Below are positions 49,783 through 59,208 of a stretch of DNA of 64,000 bases, piece after piece. Origin of the DNA: Methylobacterium gossipiicola (GTDB taxonomy: Bacteria > Pseudomonadota > Alphaproteobacteria > Rhizobiales > Beijerinckiaceae); contig NZ_FOPM01000002.1 in the NCBI RefSeq assembly GCF_900113485.1, positions 1 to 64,000 on the forward strand, read 5' to 3'. The stretch's first letter is position 1. Each line of letters starts with the position of its first letter. The notes under the pieces were generated by a model. The model did no database searches, was not told the origin of the DNA, and worked only from the letters and a program-made list of their open reading frames with translations. Position numbers and translations under genes: made by a program.

Positions 49783-50622
49783 TCAAGCCGCCTTGTCGAG
49801 GCAGCACTTCTTGAACTTCTTGCCGCTGCCGCAAGGGCACGGATCGTTGCGGCCGACATTCTTCAGGGGGTTGCGCACGGGTTGGCCGGCATCCTCGGCG
49901 GTCCAGGCCAGATCCGCCACGGGATCATCGACGGTGCCGTAGCGACGCGGATCGAACCGGGCGCGGTCGTCGGGCTTGGCCTGCGCCTGACGCAGGGTGG
50001 TGCGGAACCAGGGCTCGTCGCTGAACTCGTCGGTAAGGCGCCCGTCTTTCCGCGCGGCGGCGGCGCGCGGCGCCAGATCGGCAAAGCCCAGGAGGGCGAT
50101 GCTCTCCTCCCAGCCGACCCAGCCGAGATCGCCCTCCACGGCGGCGCGCTTGTCGTCGAAGCGCACGAGGAGGTCGTGGGTCGCCTGCCGGTCGACCCGG
50201 CCCGTCTGGGTCAGGAAGGTCAGGGCCGCGAGGGCTTCCGAACGCACGACGTCGTCGAGGCTGCTATCGAGGATGAGCTGGTGGAGGGGGGCCACGTCCC
50301 CGTCGAAGACGCTGACGAGGACACGCGCCAGCGTGGTCGTCAGGGCATCGCCCAGCAGGGCGTCGAGGGTTTCGCCGTCCTGGTGCAGCAGGCGCACCAG
50401 GGGCACGAACGCGCGGGTGTCGCGGGCGGCAGCCAGCACGTGCAGACCGTAGAACAGCAGGTTGGCATCCGCCTCCGACACCTCGACGCCCGCGACGGGT
50501 CCGGCGAGCACCCGTAGGATTTCATCCGCCACCGTCTCCGGCGCCGCCACGGCGCGCCGGAGTTCGTCCGCCGGGAGGTAGCGCGCCGCCGAGAGGGCTT
50601 CGACGAGGGCGTGGTCGATCAT
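49783..50622 (-). CDS. DUF1186 protein with C-terminal SEC-C zinc motif
   Basis: The 279-residue, mostly helical protein (about residues 1-225, DUF1186-like) is followed by a linker and a SEC-C motif (RNDPCPCGSGKKFKKCC), the zinc-binding tail also found in SecA. The function is unknown; a SEC-C motif often mediates ribosome or protein contacts. It is transcribed in the same direction as pheT, downstream of it with a 20-base gap, so it may be read through from pheT. Confidence 0.88.
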   Translation of the reverse strand: MIDHALVEALSAARYLPADELRRAVAAPETVADEILRVLAGPVAGVEVSEADANLLFYGLHVLAAARDTRAFVPLVRLLHQDGETLDALLGDALTTTLARVLVSVFDGDVAPLHQLILDSSLDDVVRSEALAALTFLTQTGRVDRQATHDLLVRFDDKRAAVEGDLGWVGWEESIALLGFADLAPRAAAARKDGRLTDEFSDEPWFRTTLRQAQAKPDDRARFDPRRYGTVDDPVADLAWTAEDAGQPVRNPLKNVGRNDPCPCGSGKKFKKCCLDKAA

Positions 50623-50642
50623 GTCGAGGCTCCGGGTCTCGG

Positions 50643-53066
50643 TCAGGCGCGCAGGGTCGCGCCGGTCTTGCGGCCGACCTCGGCGACGATCCGGGCGGTC
50701 ACCGCCTCGATCTCCATATCCGTCAGGGTCCGCTCCACGGGTTGAAGCCGGACGGCGATGGCCACCGACTTCGACCCCTCGGGAATGCCGACACCCTCGT
50801 AGATGTCGAACACGTCGATACCGGCGATGAGCTTGCGCTCGGCGGCCTGGGCCGCCTTCACCACCTCGCCCGCCGCCACGTCACGCGGCACCACGAAGGC
50901 GAAGTCGCGCGAGACCGCCTGGAAGTCCGAGAGGGCCAGGGCGGGCTTTACCTTCGTCGGGCGGTATTTCGGCAGGGGAACGGCATCGAGGGTGATCTCG
51001 AAGGCGACGATCTGCCCCTTGAGATCGAGGGCTTTCATCACGCGCGGATGGACCTCGCCGAAATATCCGACTGGGTTCTTGGGTCCGAACTGCAAGGTGC
51101 CGGAGCGGCCGGGGTGGAGCCAGTCCGGCCCGCCGGCCACCACCTGCAACCCCCCCGTGGGGATGCCGAAGGCGGCGAGGAGCGCCAGGGCGTCGGCCTT
51201 GGCGTCGAACACATCCACGGGGGCGGCGGCGCCGTCCCAATGGCGTCCGCCTCCGAGATGGCCGGCCGTGGCCCGGCGGATCGCCGTGGCGCGGATGGTC
51301 TGGCCCTCGGGCTGGTCGCTCTCGAAGCACTGACCGACCTCGAACAGGGCGACATCGGCGAGGCCCCGGTCGGCGTTGCGCTGGGCGGCCCGCAGGAGAC
51401 CCGGCACGAGGCTCGGCCGCATATCGGACAGGTCGGCCGCGATGGGGTTGGCGAGGACGAGGTCCGCCCGGCCGCCGCCGAACAGCACGGCGTCGTCATG
51501 GGGAATGAACGACCACGTCACCGCCTCGACGAGTCCGCGCGCCGCGAGGGCCCGCTTGGCGAGGCGCGTCCGTTTCTGAAGCACGGTGAGGACCGGCTGG
51601 CCGCCTTTGTCGTGGAGAGGCTCCAGGGGCTTCGCCTCGATGCGGTCGAGGCCGGCGATGCGGATGATCTCCTCGACGAGGTCGGCCTTGCCCTCGGCGT
51701 CGGCGCGCCAGGACGGGGTGAGCACCTTCACCCGGTCGCCGGTGCCGGCGACGTGGAAGCCGAGGCTCTCCAAGGTCACCTTCATCTCGGCGCGCGACAG
51801 TTCGAGCCCGGCGAGACGCCGGGTCTCGGTCCAGGGGAAATCGATGACCCGCCCGGTCTCGGGCGGCTCTCCGGCGATCACGGCCTGGCTCGCGGTGCCG
51901 CCGCAGATCTCCAGGATGAGGCGCGTGGCGAGGTCGAGCCCCGGCAGGGTGAAGGCCGGATCGACGCCACGCTCGAAGCGATAGCGTGCATCGGTGATGA
52001 TTCCGAGGCGCCGCCCGCTCTGGGCGATGTTCACGGAGTCCCACAGGGCCGATTCGACGAGGACGTCCGTGGTGCCCGCGTCGCACCCCGTGGCCTCGCC
52101 GCCGATGATGCCGCCGATGGATTCGACGCCGTTGGCATCGGCGATCACCACGGTGTCGTCGGTGAGCGTATAGGTCTTGCCGTCGAGGGCCTTGAGCGTT
52201 TCGCCGCTTCGCGCGCGGCGCACGGTCAGACCACCCGCCACCTTGGCGGCGTCGAAGACGTGGAGCGGCCGCCCCCGGTCGAAGGTGAGGTAGTTCGTGA
52301 TGTCCACCAGCGCGTTGATCGGGCGCAACCCGATGGCGCGCAGGCGCGCCTGCATCCAGTCCGGCGACGGCCCGTTGGTGACGCCCGTGATCCGGCGCAG
52401 GGTGAAGTAGGGGCAGAGCGCGCTGTCGTGCGCCTCGAACGCCAGGGTGACGGGCACCGGGCAAGCCCCCTCCCCGCGCATGGGCCGCTGCTGCTCGTGC
52501 CGCAGGACGCCAACGCCGGCGGCGGCGAGATCGCGGGCGATGCCGTGGATCGAGGTGCAATCGGCCCGGTTCGGCGTCAGGTTGATCTCGATGGTCGGAT
52601 CGTCGAGGCCGGCATAGATCGCGTAGGGCTGCCCCGTCGGCGCGTCCGCCGGCAGGTCGAGGATACCGTCGCTCTCCTCGCCCAGACCGAGCTCGGCGCC
52701 CGAGCACAGCATGCCCCGGCTCTCGACGCCCCGGATGGTCCCCACCGAGAGGGTGATGTCCTTGCCCGGCACGTAGGTGCCCGGGGGCGCGAACACCGTT
52801 TTCATGCCAGCCCGGGCGTTCGGCGCGCCGCAGACCACCTGCACGGGCTGTCCGTCACCCGCATCCACCGAGCAGACGCGCAGGCGGTCGGCGTTCGGAT
52901 GCTGCTCGGCCGACAGCACATGGGCGACCACGTAGGGCTTCAGGGTCGCGGCCTTGTCCTCGATGCCCTCCACCTCGAGGCCGATCCGCGTCAGCGTCTC
53001 GGCGATGGTGTCGAGGGGCGCCTCGGTCTCGAGGTGATCTTTCAGCCAGGAGAGGGTGAATTTCAT
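50643..53066 (-). CDS. pheT: Phenylalanine-tRNA ligase beta subunit
   Basis: The 807-residue beta subunit forms the alpha2-beta2 enzyme with PheS. It has an N-terminal tRNA-binding domain ([14 protein letters not shown] near residue 55), B3/4 editing and B5 domains, and a C-terminal anticodon-recognising FDX-ACB domain ([21 protein letters not shown]). Start [13 protein letters not shown] is the family start; the open frame upstream belongs to the spacer. It is separated from pheS by two unrelated genes, which is not the ancestral arrangement. Confidence 0.96.
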   Translation of the reverse strand: MKFTLSWLKDHLETEAPLDTIAETLTRIGLEVEGIEDKAATLKPYVVAHVLSAEQHPNADRLRVCSVDAGDGQPVQVVCGAPNARAGMKTVFAPPGTYVPGKDITLSVGTIRGVESRGMLCSGAELGLGEESDGILDLPADAPTGQPYAIYAGLDDPTIEINLTPNRADCTSIHGIARDLAAAGVGVLRHEQQRPMRGEGACPVPVTLAFEAHDSALCPYFTLRRITGVTNGPSPDWMQARLRAIGLRPINALVDITNYLTFDRGRPLHVFDAAKVAGGLTVRRARSGETLKALDGKTYTLTDDTVVIADANGVESIGGIIGGEATGCDAGTTDVLVESALWDSVNIAQSGRRLGIITDARYRFERGVDPAFTLPGLDLATRLILEICGGTASQAVIAGEPPETGRVIDFPWTETRRLAGLELSRAEMKVTLESLGFHVAGTGDRVKVLTPSWRADAEGKADLVEEIIRIAGLDRIEAKPLEPLHDKGGQPVLTVLQKRTRLAKRALAARGLVEAVTWSFIPHDDAVLFGGGRADLVLANPIAADLSDMRPSLVPGLLRAAQRNADRGLADVALFEVGQCFESDQPEGQTIRATAIRRATAGHLGGGRHWDGAAAPVDVFDAKADALALLAAFGIPTGGLQVVAGGPDWLHPGRSGTLQFGPKNPVGYFGEVHPRVMKALDLKGQIVAFEITLDAVPLPKYRPTKVKPALALSDFQAVSRDFAFVVPRDVAAGEVVKAAQAAERKLIAGIDVFDIYEGVGIPEGSKSVAIAVRLQPVERTLTDMEIEAVTARIVAEVGRKTGATLRA

Positions 53067-53085
53067 GGATTCGACTCGGTCTGGC

Positions 53086-53571
53086 CTAAAGCGGCCGGGT
53101 TCTGGCGATGAGGAGAACCGCAAGCTTCTTGCGGTCCTGCTTTGGAAGAGATTCGATCAGCGCCACAGTCCGCTCCGCAACCTCGATCAGCCGCAGCGTC
53201 TCATCGTGGCGGACCGCCAGGGCGGGTGGGGAATAGTCCGCAACGTTTCGGGCTTCCTGCAAACTCAAGAAGTTGTTACCGATATCGGTCACGCACGGTC
53301 CAATTAAGGTCGCATCCCGGCTGTTGAGACGCTTCTTCGCCGTCCCATGGTCCAGGAGACGATAACTCGGCTCCAAGACATCGTTGTCCTGGCTCCAACC
53401 GATCAGCTCACTCGCGCAAATGAAACAGAGCGCGTGAAAGACCGCGTAGTAAGCCCCGCTCGTGGCTCGACGCATGGCCGCTTTGCGAAGGTTCGCTCGC
53501 CCTCCCGTACCCGCGAGTGCGCGCGACGTCTCGAGTAGATCGTAGACCAACGGATTTCCGAGCCTCGGCAT
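53086..53571 (-). CDS. HEPN-like protein in a cassette between pheS and pheT
   Basis: The 161-residue all-helical protein carries the pattern [16 protein letters not shown] (about residues 34-49) and a later [13 protein letters not shown]. Both occur in HEPN/UPF0332-type proteins that act as RNase toxins or their relatives. I do not see a clear R-x4-6-H catalytic motif, so it may be a non-catalytic HEPN or use different residues. The ATG start shares a base with the stop of the upstream small gene (TGATG). The DNA is visibly poorer in GC (55-57% in the two 60-base lines I counted) than pheT. Confidence 0.68.
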   Translation of the reverse strand: MPRLGNPLVYDLLETSRALAGTGGRANLRKAAMRRATSGAYYAVFHALCFICASELIGWSQDNDVLEPSYRLLDHGTAKKRLNSRDATLIGPCVTDIGNNFLSLQEARNVADYSPPALAVRHDETLRLIEVAERTVALIESLPKQDRKKLAVLLIARTRPL

Positions 53572-53879
53572 CAAAGCCGGTCCGGAAGCGTGTTCACGGG
53601 ATCGTCGCCAAGCACCTCGTCATCCGGATAGTCGTACCAGATGTAGGGAAACCGCTCCTCACCCGCGTCGAGGAGGCTGCGACGCAGCGAGGACAGCGCC
53701 CGGGTCGAGGCCTCGCCACTGGTGACACCCGCCTGCGGTTTGAAATGGGCGGTGACGTAGAGTGCCGGCTCACCGTCGAAATCGGGGGCCGGACGAACGT
53801 CGGCCTGCTCGAAGCCATGGGCTCCGAGCGTTTCGCGCAGCACCTCGTTGGCAACCTTGCGAATTTCGGCTTCGGTCAT
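53571..53879 (-). CDS. Small alpha/beta protein paired with the HEPN-like gene
   Basis: The 102-residue protein begins MTEAEIRKVANEVLRETLG and contains FDGEPALYVTAHFKPQ and FPYIWYDYPDDEV. The pattern suggests two helices followed by a beta-alpha-beta core and an acidic tail. I cannot name the family. It is not a recognisable MNT nucleotidyltransferase (no GSxxxxD motif). It lies 27 bases after pheS and its stop overlaps the HEPN-like start, so the three are co-transcribed. It could be the antitoxin partner of a toxin pair; this is inference. Confidence 0.65.
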   Translation of the reverse strand: MTEAEIRKVANEVLRETLGAHGFEQADVRPAPDFDGEPALYVTAHFKPQAGVTSGEASTRALSSLRRSLLDAGEERFPYIWYDYPDDEVLGDDPVNTLPDRL

Positions 53880-53906
53880 CCGGGCGTCCCCCCGTCGCTC
53901 TCGATC

Positions 53907-54989
53907 TCACCCCGTCAGCCCCGACACCAGGCTCGGGATATCCAACGGCCGGAAGCCGTAATGGTCGAGCCAGCGCACGTCCGCCTCGAAGAACGGACGC
54001 AGGTCCGGCATGCCGTATTTCAGCATGGCGATGCGGTCGATGCCCATGCCGAAGGCGAAGCCCTGGACGCTGTCGGGGTCGAGGCCGCAATTGCGCAGCA
54101 CATTCGGGTGGACCATGCCGCAGCCGAGGATCTCGAGCCAGTCGGAGCCCTCGCCGAAGCGGATCTCGCCGCCCTTGCGCGAACACTGGATGTCGACCTC
54201 GGCCGAGGGCTCGGTGAAGGGGAAGAACGAAGGCCGGAACCGCATCTTCACGGCATCGACCTCGAAGAAGGTGCGGCAGAATTCTTCCAGCACCCATTTG
54301 AGGTTGGCGATGTTGGCCGCCTTGTCGATCACCAAGCCCTCGACCTGATGGAACATCGGCGTGTGGGTCTGGTCGGAATCGTGACGGTAGGTCCGGCCCG
54401 GACAGATCACCCGGATCGGCGGCGCATTCGACCTCATGGTCCGGATCTGGACCGGCGAGGTGTGGGTGCGCAGCACCTTGCGATGACCGTTACGGTCTGG
54501 CGCCAGGAAGAAGGTGTCGTGCATCTCTCGGGCCGGGTGGCCGGGCGGGAAGTTCAGGGCGGTGAAGTTGTAGTCGTCGGTCTCGATGTCCGGACCTTCG
54601 GCGACGGAGAAGCCCATGGCGGCGAAGATCGCCGCGATCTCGTCCATGACCTGGCTGATGGGATGGATGCGTCCGCGCGCCTCCGGCGCCTCCCGCACGG
54701 GAAGCGTCACGTCGATGCGCTCGGCGGCGAGGCGCGCCGTCAGCGCCGCTTCCGCCAAGGCCTCGCGCCGGGCGCCGAGGGCACTTTGAACGCGGTCGCG
54801 CAGCCCGTTGATGAGGGGTCCGCGCGCCTTGCGCTCGTCGGGCGTCATGGCCCCCAGGGTCTTCAGGAGTTCGGAGACCGAACCCTTCTTGCCCAACGCC
54901 GCCACCCGCACGCCGTCGAGGGCCGCTTCGTCGGACGCGGCCGCGACTTGGGCGAGGAGGTCGCCTTCGAGGGTGTCGAGATCGGTCAT
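53907..54989 (-). CDS. pheS: Phenylalanine-tRNA ligase alpha subunit
   Basis: The 360-residue catalytic subunit has an N-terminal coiled coil, then the class II synthetase motifs: motif 1 around [19 protein letters not shown], motif 2 in [21 protein letters not shown], and motif 3 in [20 protein letters not shown]. Start ATG 54989 is chosen over a TTG nine bases upstream. The normal partner pheT is displaced by the two-gene insertion downstream. It follows rplT after that gene's terminator. Confidence 0.97.
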   Translation of the reverse strand: MTDLDTLEGDLLAQVAAASDEAALDGVRVAALGKKGSVSELLKTLGAMTPDERKARGPLINGLRDRVQSALGARREALAEAALTARLAAERIDVTLPVREAPEARGRIHPISQVMDEIAAIFAAMGFSVAEGPDIETDDYNFTALNFPPGHPAREMHDTFFLAPDRNGHRKVLRTHTSPVQIRTMRSNAPPIRVICPGRTYRHDSDQTHTPMFHQVEGLVIDKAANIANLKWVLEEFCRTFFEVDAVKMRFRPSFFPFTEPSAEVDIQCSRKGGEIRFGEGSDWLEILGCGMVHPNVLRNCGLDPDSVQGFAFGMGIDRIAMLKYGMPDLRPFFEADVRWLDHYGFRPLDIPSLVSGLTG

Positions 54990-55158
54990 CGGGTTCAACT
55001 CACCGGGTGCGCGGGCGGCCGCGGGATGGCCGGGCGCTCATGGGGTGGCGGGTAGGAGGTCGCGGGTAATGAGTGGGGTTTTGCGGGTCGAGGCCGGCTT
55101 GGCAAGCCCCAGGCGGGCGGGCGAGGCCCGCAATTCTCCGGGGCGCCTCGGCAACACG

Positions 55159-55192
55159 AAAAAAGGCGCGGCCCCATGGGGAACCGCGCCTT
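55159..55192 (-). terminator. rplT terminator
   Basis: aaggcgcgg and ccgcgcctt form a stem with extra CCCC/GGGG pairs, followed on the minus strand by a run of T. It ends rpmI-rplT before pheS. Confidence 0.85.
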
Positions 55193-55231
55193 GTCCGTCG
55201 GGTCGCGACCGGAAGGTCGGACGAAGGCGCC

Positions 55232-55606
55232 TCAAGCGGCCTTGGCGGCACCCTGCAGCGACGCCTTGGCCTTCTCGACCACGGCGGCGAAGGTCGCCGG
55301 CTCATGGATGGCCAGCTCCGACAGGGCCTTGCGGTCCACCTCGATGCCGGACTTCGACAGGGCATTGATGAAGCGCGAGTAGGTCAGGCCATGCTCACGG
55401 ACAGCGGCATTGAGGCGCTGGATCCAGAGGGCACGGAACGTGCGCTTCTTGTTCTTCCGGTCGCGGTAGGCATACTGCATGCCCTTCTCGACCGCCTGCT
55501 TGGCGATCCGGATCGTATTCTTGCGGCGGCCGTAATAACCACGGGCGGCCTTGAGGACTTTCTTGTGCTTTGCGTGACTGGTCACGCCGCGCTTGACGCG
55601 GGCCAT
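55232..55606 (-). CDS. rplT: 50S ribosomal protein L20
   Basis: The 124-residue basic, helical protein begins [19 protein letters not shown]. The conserved [20 protein letters not shown] segment (cited by its core RLNAAVRE) is present. It is co-transcribed with rpmI, 49 bases upstream. The start follows GGAGAG. Confidence 0.98.
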   Translation of the reverse strand: MARVKRGVTSHAKHKKVLKAARGYYGRRKNTIRIAKQAVEKGMQYAYRDRKNKKRTFRALWIQRLNAAVREHGLTYSRFINALSKSGIEVDRKALSELAIHEPATFAAVVEKAKASLQGAAKAA

Positions 55607-55655
55607 GGGTTCTCTCCTGGATTACGAAAAAGGCAGTTCGGCGGGTGAGGAAAAC

Positions 55656-55859
55656 TTACCGGCTGTTGGGCAGGAAGTACTTCTTCACGTTGGCGGCATC
55701 GCCCTCGAACAGGGTTGTGGTGCCGCGCAGGTTGCGGATCTGCTTCGTCGTCCGCTTGATCATCCCGTGGCGCTTGCCGGCCTGGGCGTACATGACCTTG
55801 CCGGTGCCGGTGATCTTGAAGCGCTTCTTCGCGCCCGACTTGGTTTTCAGCTTGGGCAT
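55656..55859 (-). CDS. rpmI: 50S ribosomal protein L35
   Basis: The 67-residue basic protein begins [20 protein letters not shown] and ends [14 protein letters not shown] precedes the ATG. First gene of rpmI-rplT; infC is not directly upstream. Confidence 0.97.
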   Translation of the reverse strand: MPKLKTKSGAKKRFKITGTGKVMYAQAGKRHGMIKRTTKQIRNLRGTTTLFEGDAANVKKYFLPNSR

Positions 55860-56069
55860 TTGGCTCTCCTGAACGCGCATTGGCCCCGATCCGGGTGGAT
55901 CGGAGGGATGCGCTCGGTTGATGCTTCTGATGGAGCAGCACGAACCGCCACGGCAGCCCGATCAGCCGGGCGGTTCAACGCGAGGCGGCATATGACAGAA
56001 AAGCGACCGGGATTCAATCCTGCGCGGGACCCGCCCCGCGCGAGACCTCGGGTGCGCGGGCCGACCGGG

Positions 56070-56339
56070 TCAGTCCGACGTCAGGGCTTGGCGCACGTCG
56101 TCTTCCGTCACCTCAGCCATGGGCTTCCCGATCTTCACGGCGCGCGTTGCCGCGCCCGGCGGCATCAGTAGCAGGATGGTCTCCAGGCCGGGACAGGCCG
56201 GGTCGGCGCAGACGATCTCGTTGACCTTGACCACGGCGTCCGCCCCGAGGCCGGCGGCGGCTTGGGTCCAGGCGAGAAGCCGCTCACGCACCGCGGCGTC
56301 CGCCGGGGACGGACGGCGCCCGAATCCGAACAGCGCCAC
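56070..56339 (-). CDS. Small CxxPxCPG-motif protein
   Basis: The 89-residue protein starts at GTG (VALFGFGRRPSPADAAVRERLL). The centre VNEIVCADPACPGLETILLL carries two Cys in CADPAC; the end KPMAEVTEDDVRQAL is typical of a recurring small alphaproteobacterial and cyanobacterial family of unknown function. An upstream in-frame start exists but would overlap the WD40 gene end. The GTG lies five bases past the WD40 stop, so the two genes form one operon. Confidence 0.68.
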   Translation of the reverse strand: MALFGFGRRPSPADAAVRERLLAWTQAAAGLGADAVVKVNEIVCADPACPGLETILLLMPPGAATRAVKIGKPMAEVTEDDVRQALTSD

Positions 56340-56343
56340 GACG

Positions 56344-57351
56344 TCAACCCGGCAGGGTGAGGAGGCCGGCGGCGCCATCGGCGCAGCCGAAGCCGAGGCG
56401 GGCGCCGCGCGCATCCCAGGCCAGGGCCGTAACGCCGGAGCCCCTCACGGCCGGGCGCACGAGGAGTTCGGAGCCGTCGGCGAAGCGCACGAGCAGGATG
56501 CAGCCGTCCTCGTACCCGATGGCGAGGACGAGGGCCTTCGGGTGGAACGCCACGCGGGAAACCCGAGCCGGGCGCACGCCGCATTCGCGGGGGGCCTTGC
56601 CCGTGGGGCCTTCCTTGGAATCGAACGGCCAGATGATGGCCGCCTCGGCCCCGCCCGTGGCGAGCCAGTTCCCGTCGCCGGACCACGCCACGGAGCGGAC
56701 CTTGCCGGGATACCCCGACATCCGCATGTGGCCCCGGTCGGGCTGGAGACGCCAGCCGTGCAGGGCGTTCTCCTGCATCGTGGTGACGATGAAGCGACCG
56801 TCGGGCGACCAGGTCACGTCGATATGCGAGCCCTTCCACTCGACGAACTCGGGGGCGGTCTCGAGATTCGGGTACCACAGGGTCGCGCCGTTGTAGTGGG
56901 CCACCGCGAGGCGATAGCCCTTCGGCGCGAAGGCGAGGCCCCGGGCCGTGGACGGTGCGGCGAACACCTTTTCACGACCCTTGGCATCCTGCGCCACCAC
57001 GTTGCGCCCGGCCGCATACGCGATGGCGCCATCGGGATGGAGCGCGAGGGCGTCGATCCAGGTGCCGCCCTTGGCGGAGGCCACCGCGACGGTCTCCCCC
57101 TCGGCCGAGGTCGCGACCACACGACCGTCATCGCCGCCGGTGACGATCCGGCGTCCGTCGCCGGCTGCGACCAGGATGGCGCCCTGCGGGTGGGATTCGA
57201 TGCGGCGAACCTCGCCCCGGGCGGCGAGGAGCACGGCGCCGTCGCCGAGCGCCAGGGCCAGGGTGTCCTTCAGCCACATGGCGGCGGTGACGTGGGCGCC
57301 GGCCGCGATGGGGGCGACGTGGTCGCGGAGGGAGGGAGCGGTCTCGGCCAT
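56344..57351 (-). CDS. WD40 repeat beta-propeller protein
   Basis: The 335-residue soluble protein has about seven degenerate WD40 blades. Each ends in a hydrophobic-W/F strand (for example IDVTWSPDGRFIVTT, VRSVAWSGDGNWLATGG, VTALAWDARGARLGFG). No signal peptide and no enzyme domain. In related genomes it lies near CobW-type GTPases, but none is present here. It is upstream of the small Cys protein in one operon. Confidence 0.85.
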   Translation of the reverse strand: MAETAPSLRDHVAPIAAGAHVTAAMWLKDTLALALGDGAVLLAARGEVRRIESHPQGAILVAAGDGRRIVTGGDDGRVVATSAEGETVAVASAKGGTWIDALALHPDGAIAYAAGRNVVAQDAKGREKVFAAPSTARGLAFAPKGYRLAVAHYNGATLWYPNLETAPEFVEWKGSHIDVTWSPDGRFIVTTMQENALHGWRLQPDRGHMRMSGYPGKVRSVAWSGDGNWLATGGAEAAIIWPFDSKEGPTGKAPRECGVRPARVSRVAFHPKALVLAIGYEDGCILLVRFADGSELLVRPAVRGSGVTALAWDARGARLGFGCADGAAGLLTLPG

Positions 57352-57417
57352 CCGGCGGGAACTCTCGTCAGGCGGTTGCGGTCGGCCCGGGGCACCCGAA
57401 CCTGTGGCGCCCGGACC

Positions 57418-58083
57418 TCACGCCGGCGTCGTGCCGGAGGCACGCCGTGCCGTCAGGACCGTGGCGACGAGGGCGAGGATACCGGCGATGCCGGCGGGGA
57501 TGGCGAGGGCATACAACGCCAGGCGCCCGTAGGCGACCGTTCCGGCGAACGACCCGACGAGGAGGGCGAGCCAGACGACGCCATCCCCGACCCAGGCGGA
57601 GCGGGCGCCGCGCCGGGCCAGCGCCAAAGCGAGCTTCTGGCCGAAGCTGAACAGGGCGCCGGTGACGAAGGTGGTGCCGGCGCGAAAGCCCTGGACGTGG
57701 GACAGGACGGCGTTCTGCGCCCCCATGGCCAGGGCGAGCATGAGGGAGGCGAGCCCTGAATCCGGCGCGGCGACGGCGGCCTCGAAGGCGGCGGCGATCA
57801 CGGCCGTCTCGAAGCCGAGGACCACGGGGGTGCTCCAGCGCGCCGGCGTGAGGGCCGAGAAGGCGGCGCCGCAGACACAGCCGAGGATGAAACACAGGAT
57901 GAGCAGGCCGGGCAACAGGGCATGATGCAGTTGATCGTGCCCGAGGGCGACGGCGAACTGGGTGGTGTTGCCACTCATGAACGAGGTGTAGAGGCCGCCC
58001 AGCCGTATGAAGCCGAGGGCATCGACGTAGCCGGCGAGCGCCGTGAGGATCAGGCCGAAGCCGAGTTGCCAGGGGCGGGTCAT
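57418..58083 (-). CDS. DUF1275 (YoaK-type) membrane protein
   Basis: The 221-residue protein has six predicted helices and the DUF1275 hallmark GFIRLGGLYTSFMSGNTTQFAVALG in its first third (core FMSGNTTQ). The function is unknown. It stands alone on the minus strand, convergent with nothing, and divergent from the response regulator gene. Confidence 0.9.
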   Translation of the reverse strand: MTRPWQLGFGLILTALAGYVDALGFIRLGGLYTSFMSGNTTQFAVALGHDQLHHALLPGLLILCFILGCVCGAAFSALTPARWSTPVVLGFETAVIAAAFEAAVAAPDSGLASLMLALAMGAQNAVLSHVQGFRAGTTFVTGALFSFGQKLALALARRGARSAWVGDGVVWLALLVGSFAGTVAYGRLALYALAIPAGIAGILALVATVLTARRASGTTPA

Positions 58084-58251
58084 CGCGAGCGCTCTCTCGG
58101 ATTCATCCTCGTCCCGGCAGAGTTAAAGCTTTGCTCACCAAACCCGCGCAATTGGAGCGAACGGGCACGAACGCCCCGCCGCCACGGCCCGTTGAAGCAG
58201 GGATCCGGCACGGGACCGTTCGTCCCCCGCCGGGTGAGTAGGAGTTGCGTC

Positions 58252-58686
58252 ATGATCCCATTCGCCTGCGCCACCCCGGCCCTCCCCGCCTTCACCCTCC
58301 CGACCTTCGACGGCTGCGGCCTCGCCGAGACCGTGCTCGTCGTCGAGGACGAGATCATGGTCTGCGAACTGGCGGCGGAAGCCCTGCTGGAGGAAGGCTA
58401 CCGGGTCCTCACCGCCGCCGATGCGGACGAGGCGGAGCGTATTCTGGCCCGTGAGCCCGTTGATCTGCTCTTCACCGATATCGATTTGGCTCGCAATACG
58501 AACGGCCTCGCCCTCGCCCATCGCGCCCGCCGGGTTCGCCCCGGCCTGCCCGTCGTCTACACCTCGGGGGGACGCGGCCACCTCGCCCACGGCGATGCCG
58601 TGACGGATTCGGTGTTCGTGCCCAAACCCTACCGCCTCAGTGCCCTCGTGGCCCTGGCCAACGACATCCTACGCCCCCACGCCTGA
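58252..58686 (+). CDS. Single-domain response regulator
   Basis: The 144-residue product has a receiver domain only (about residues 24-142): VLVVEDEIMVCELAAEAL with the acidic pocket, the phospho-accepting Asp in LLFTDIDL, Thr/Ser in VVYTSGG, and Lys in VFVPKPYR. There is no output domain, so it is a phosphate shuttle or partner protein. Such regulators often pair with HWE/hybrid kinases. AGGAG precedes the ATG. Confidence 0.92.
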   Translation: MIPFACATPALPAFTLPTFDGCGLAETVLVVEDEIMVCELAAEALLEEGYRVLTAADADEAERILAREPVDLLFTDIDLARNTNGLALAHRARRVRPGLPVVYTSGGRGHLAHGDAVTDSVFVPKPYRLSALVALANDILRPHA

Positions 58687-58708
58687 GCCTAACTGCCGGA
58701 CCTCGCCG

Positions 58709-59065
58709 ATGCGCACCCTCCTCGCCCTCGCCTTCACGACCGTCACCCTAGGCGCAGCACATGCCTGCGACGTGAAGGCGGCCAAGCTCGAAGAGGCCAT
58801 CGCGGCCAAGAGCCAATTGCGCGAGGCGGCCAACAAGCAGGCGGTGCGCGACCTGCGCACCCTGCGCGACGCGGCCATCGTGCTCGAAACCTACGGCTAC
58901 GGCTCGGAATGCGAACGCCTCGTCGAGATCGTCCGAACCCTCGCCGCCAATCCGGACAAGGCCATCGAGCGCAGCGGCGACACCGACGAGGAGAAGGCCG
59001 AGGAACTGCTGGAGAGCCGCGAGCCGAAGGCCCCCCCGGCGGAAGCGGCGCCGAAGGCGAACTGA
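58709..59065 (+). CDS. Small secreted helical protein
   Basis: The 118-residue protein has a signal peptide (MRTLLALAFTTVTLGAAHA, cut before CDVKAAKL). The rest is charged helix (EEAIAAKSQLREAANKQAVRDLRTLRDAAIVLE), with two Cys (C20, and one in GSECERL) that could form a disulfide, and an acidic, alanine/proline-rich tail. It resembles a periplasmic region found in some PRC-barrel proteins of Methylobacterium; the function is unknown. It lies 22 bases after the response regulator and may be co-transcribed. Confidence 0.72.
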   Translation: MRTLLALAFTTVTLGAAHACDVKAAKLEEAIAAKSQLREAANKQAVRDLRTLRDAAIVLETYGYGSECERLVEIVRTLAANPDKAIERSGDTDEEKAEELLESREPKAPPAEAAPKAN

Positions 59066-59208
59066 ACCGGCATCGGCGACGCCGAGGGCGACGGTTGCGA
59101 GAACCTGCAGGCCGTCCCCTGGCTTTCCGGCGCCGTGACGACAGATGACGAGCGTGACGGTTCGGCCCTCCGAGTGCCGATCCGCGTATGCGAAGGGCAG
59201 TGCACGGC

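Noticed and set aside
50742..53111. Plus-strand open frame of 789 codons opposite pheT
   Set aside because: Same GC-driven shadow effect; pheT on the minus strand is unmistakable.
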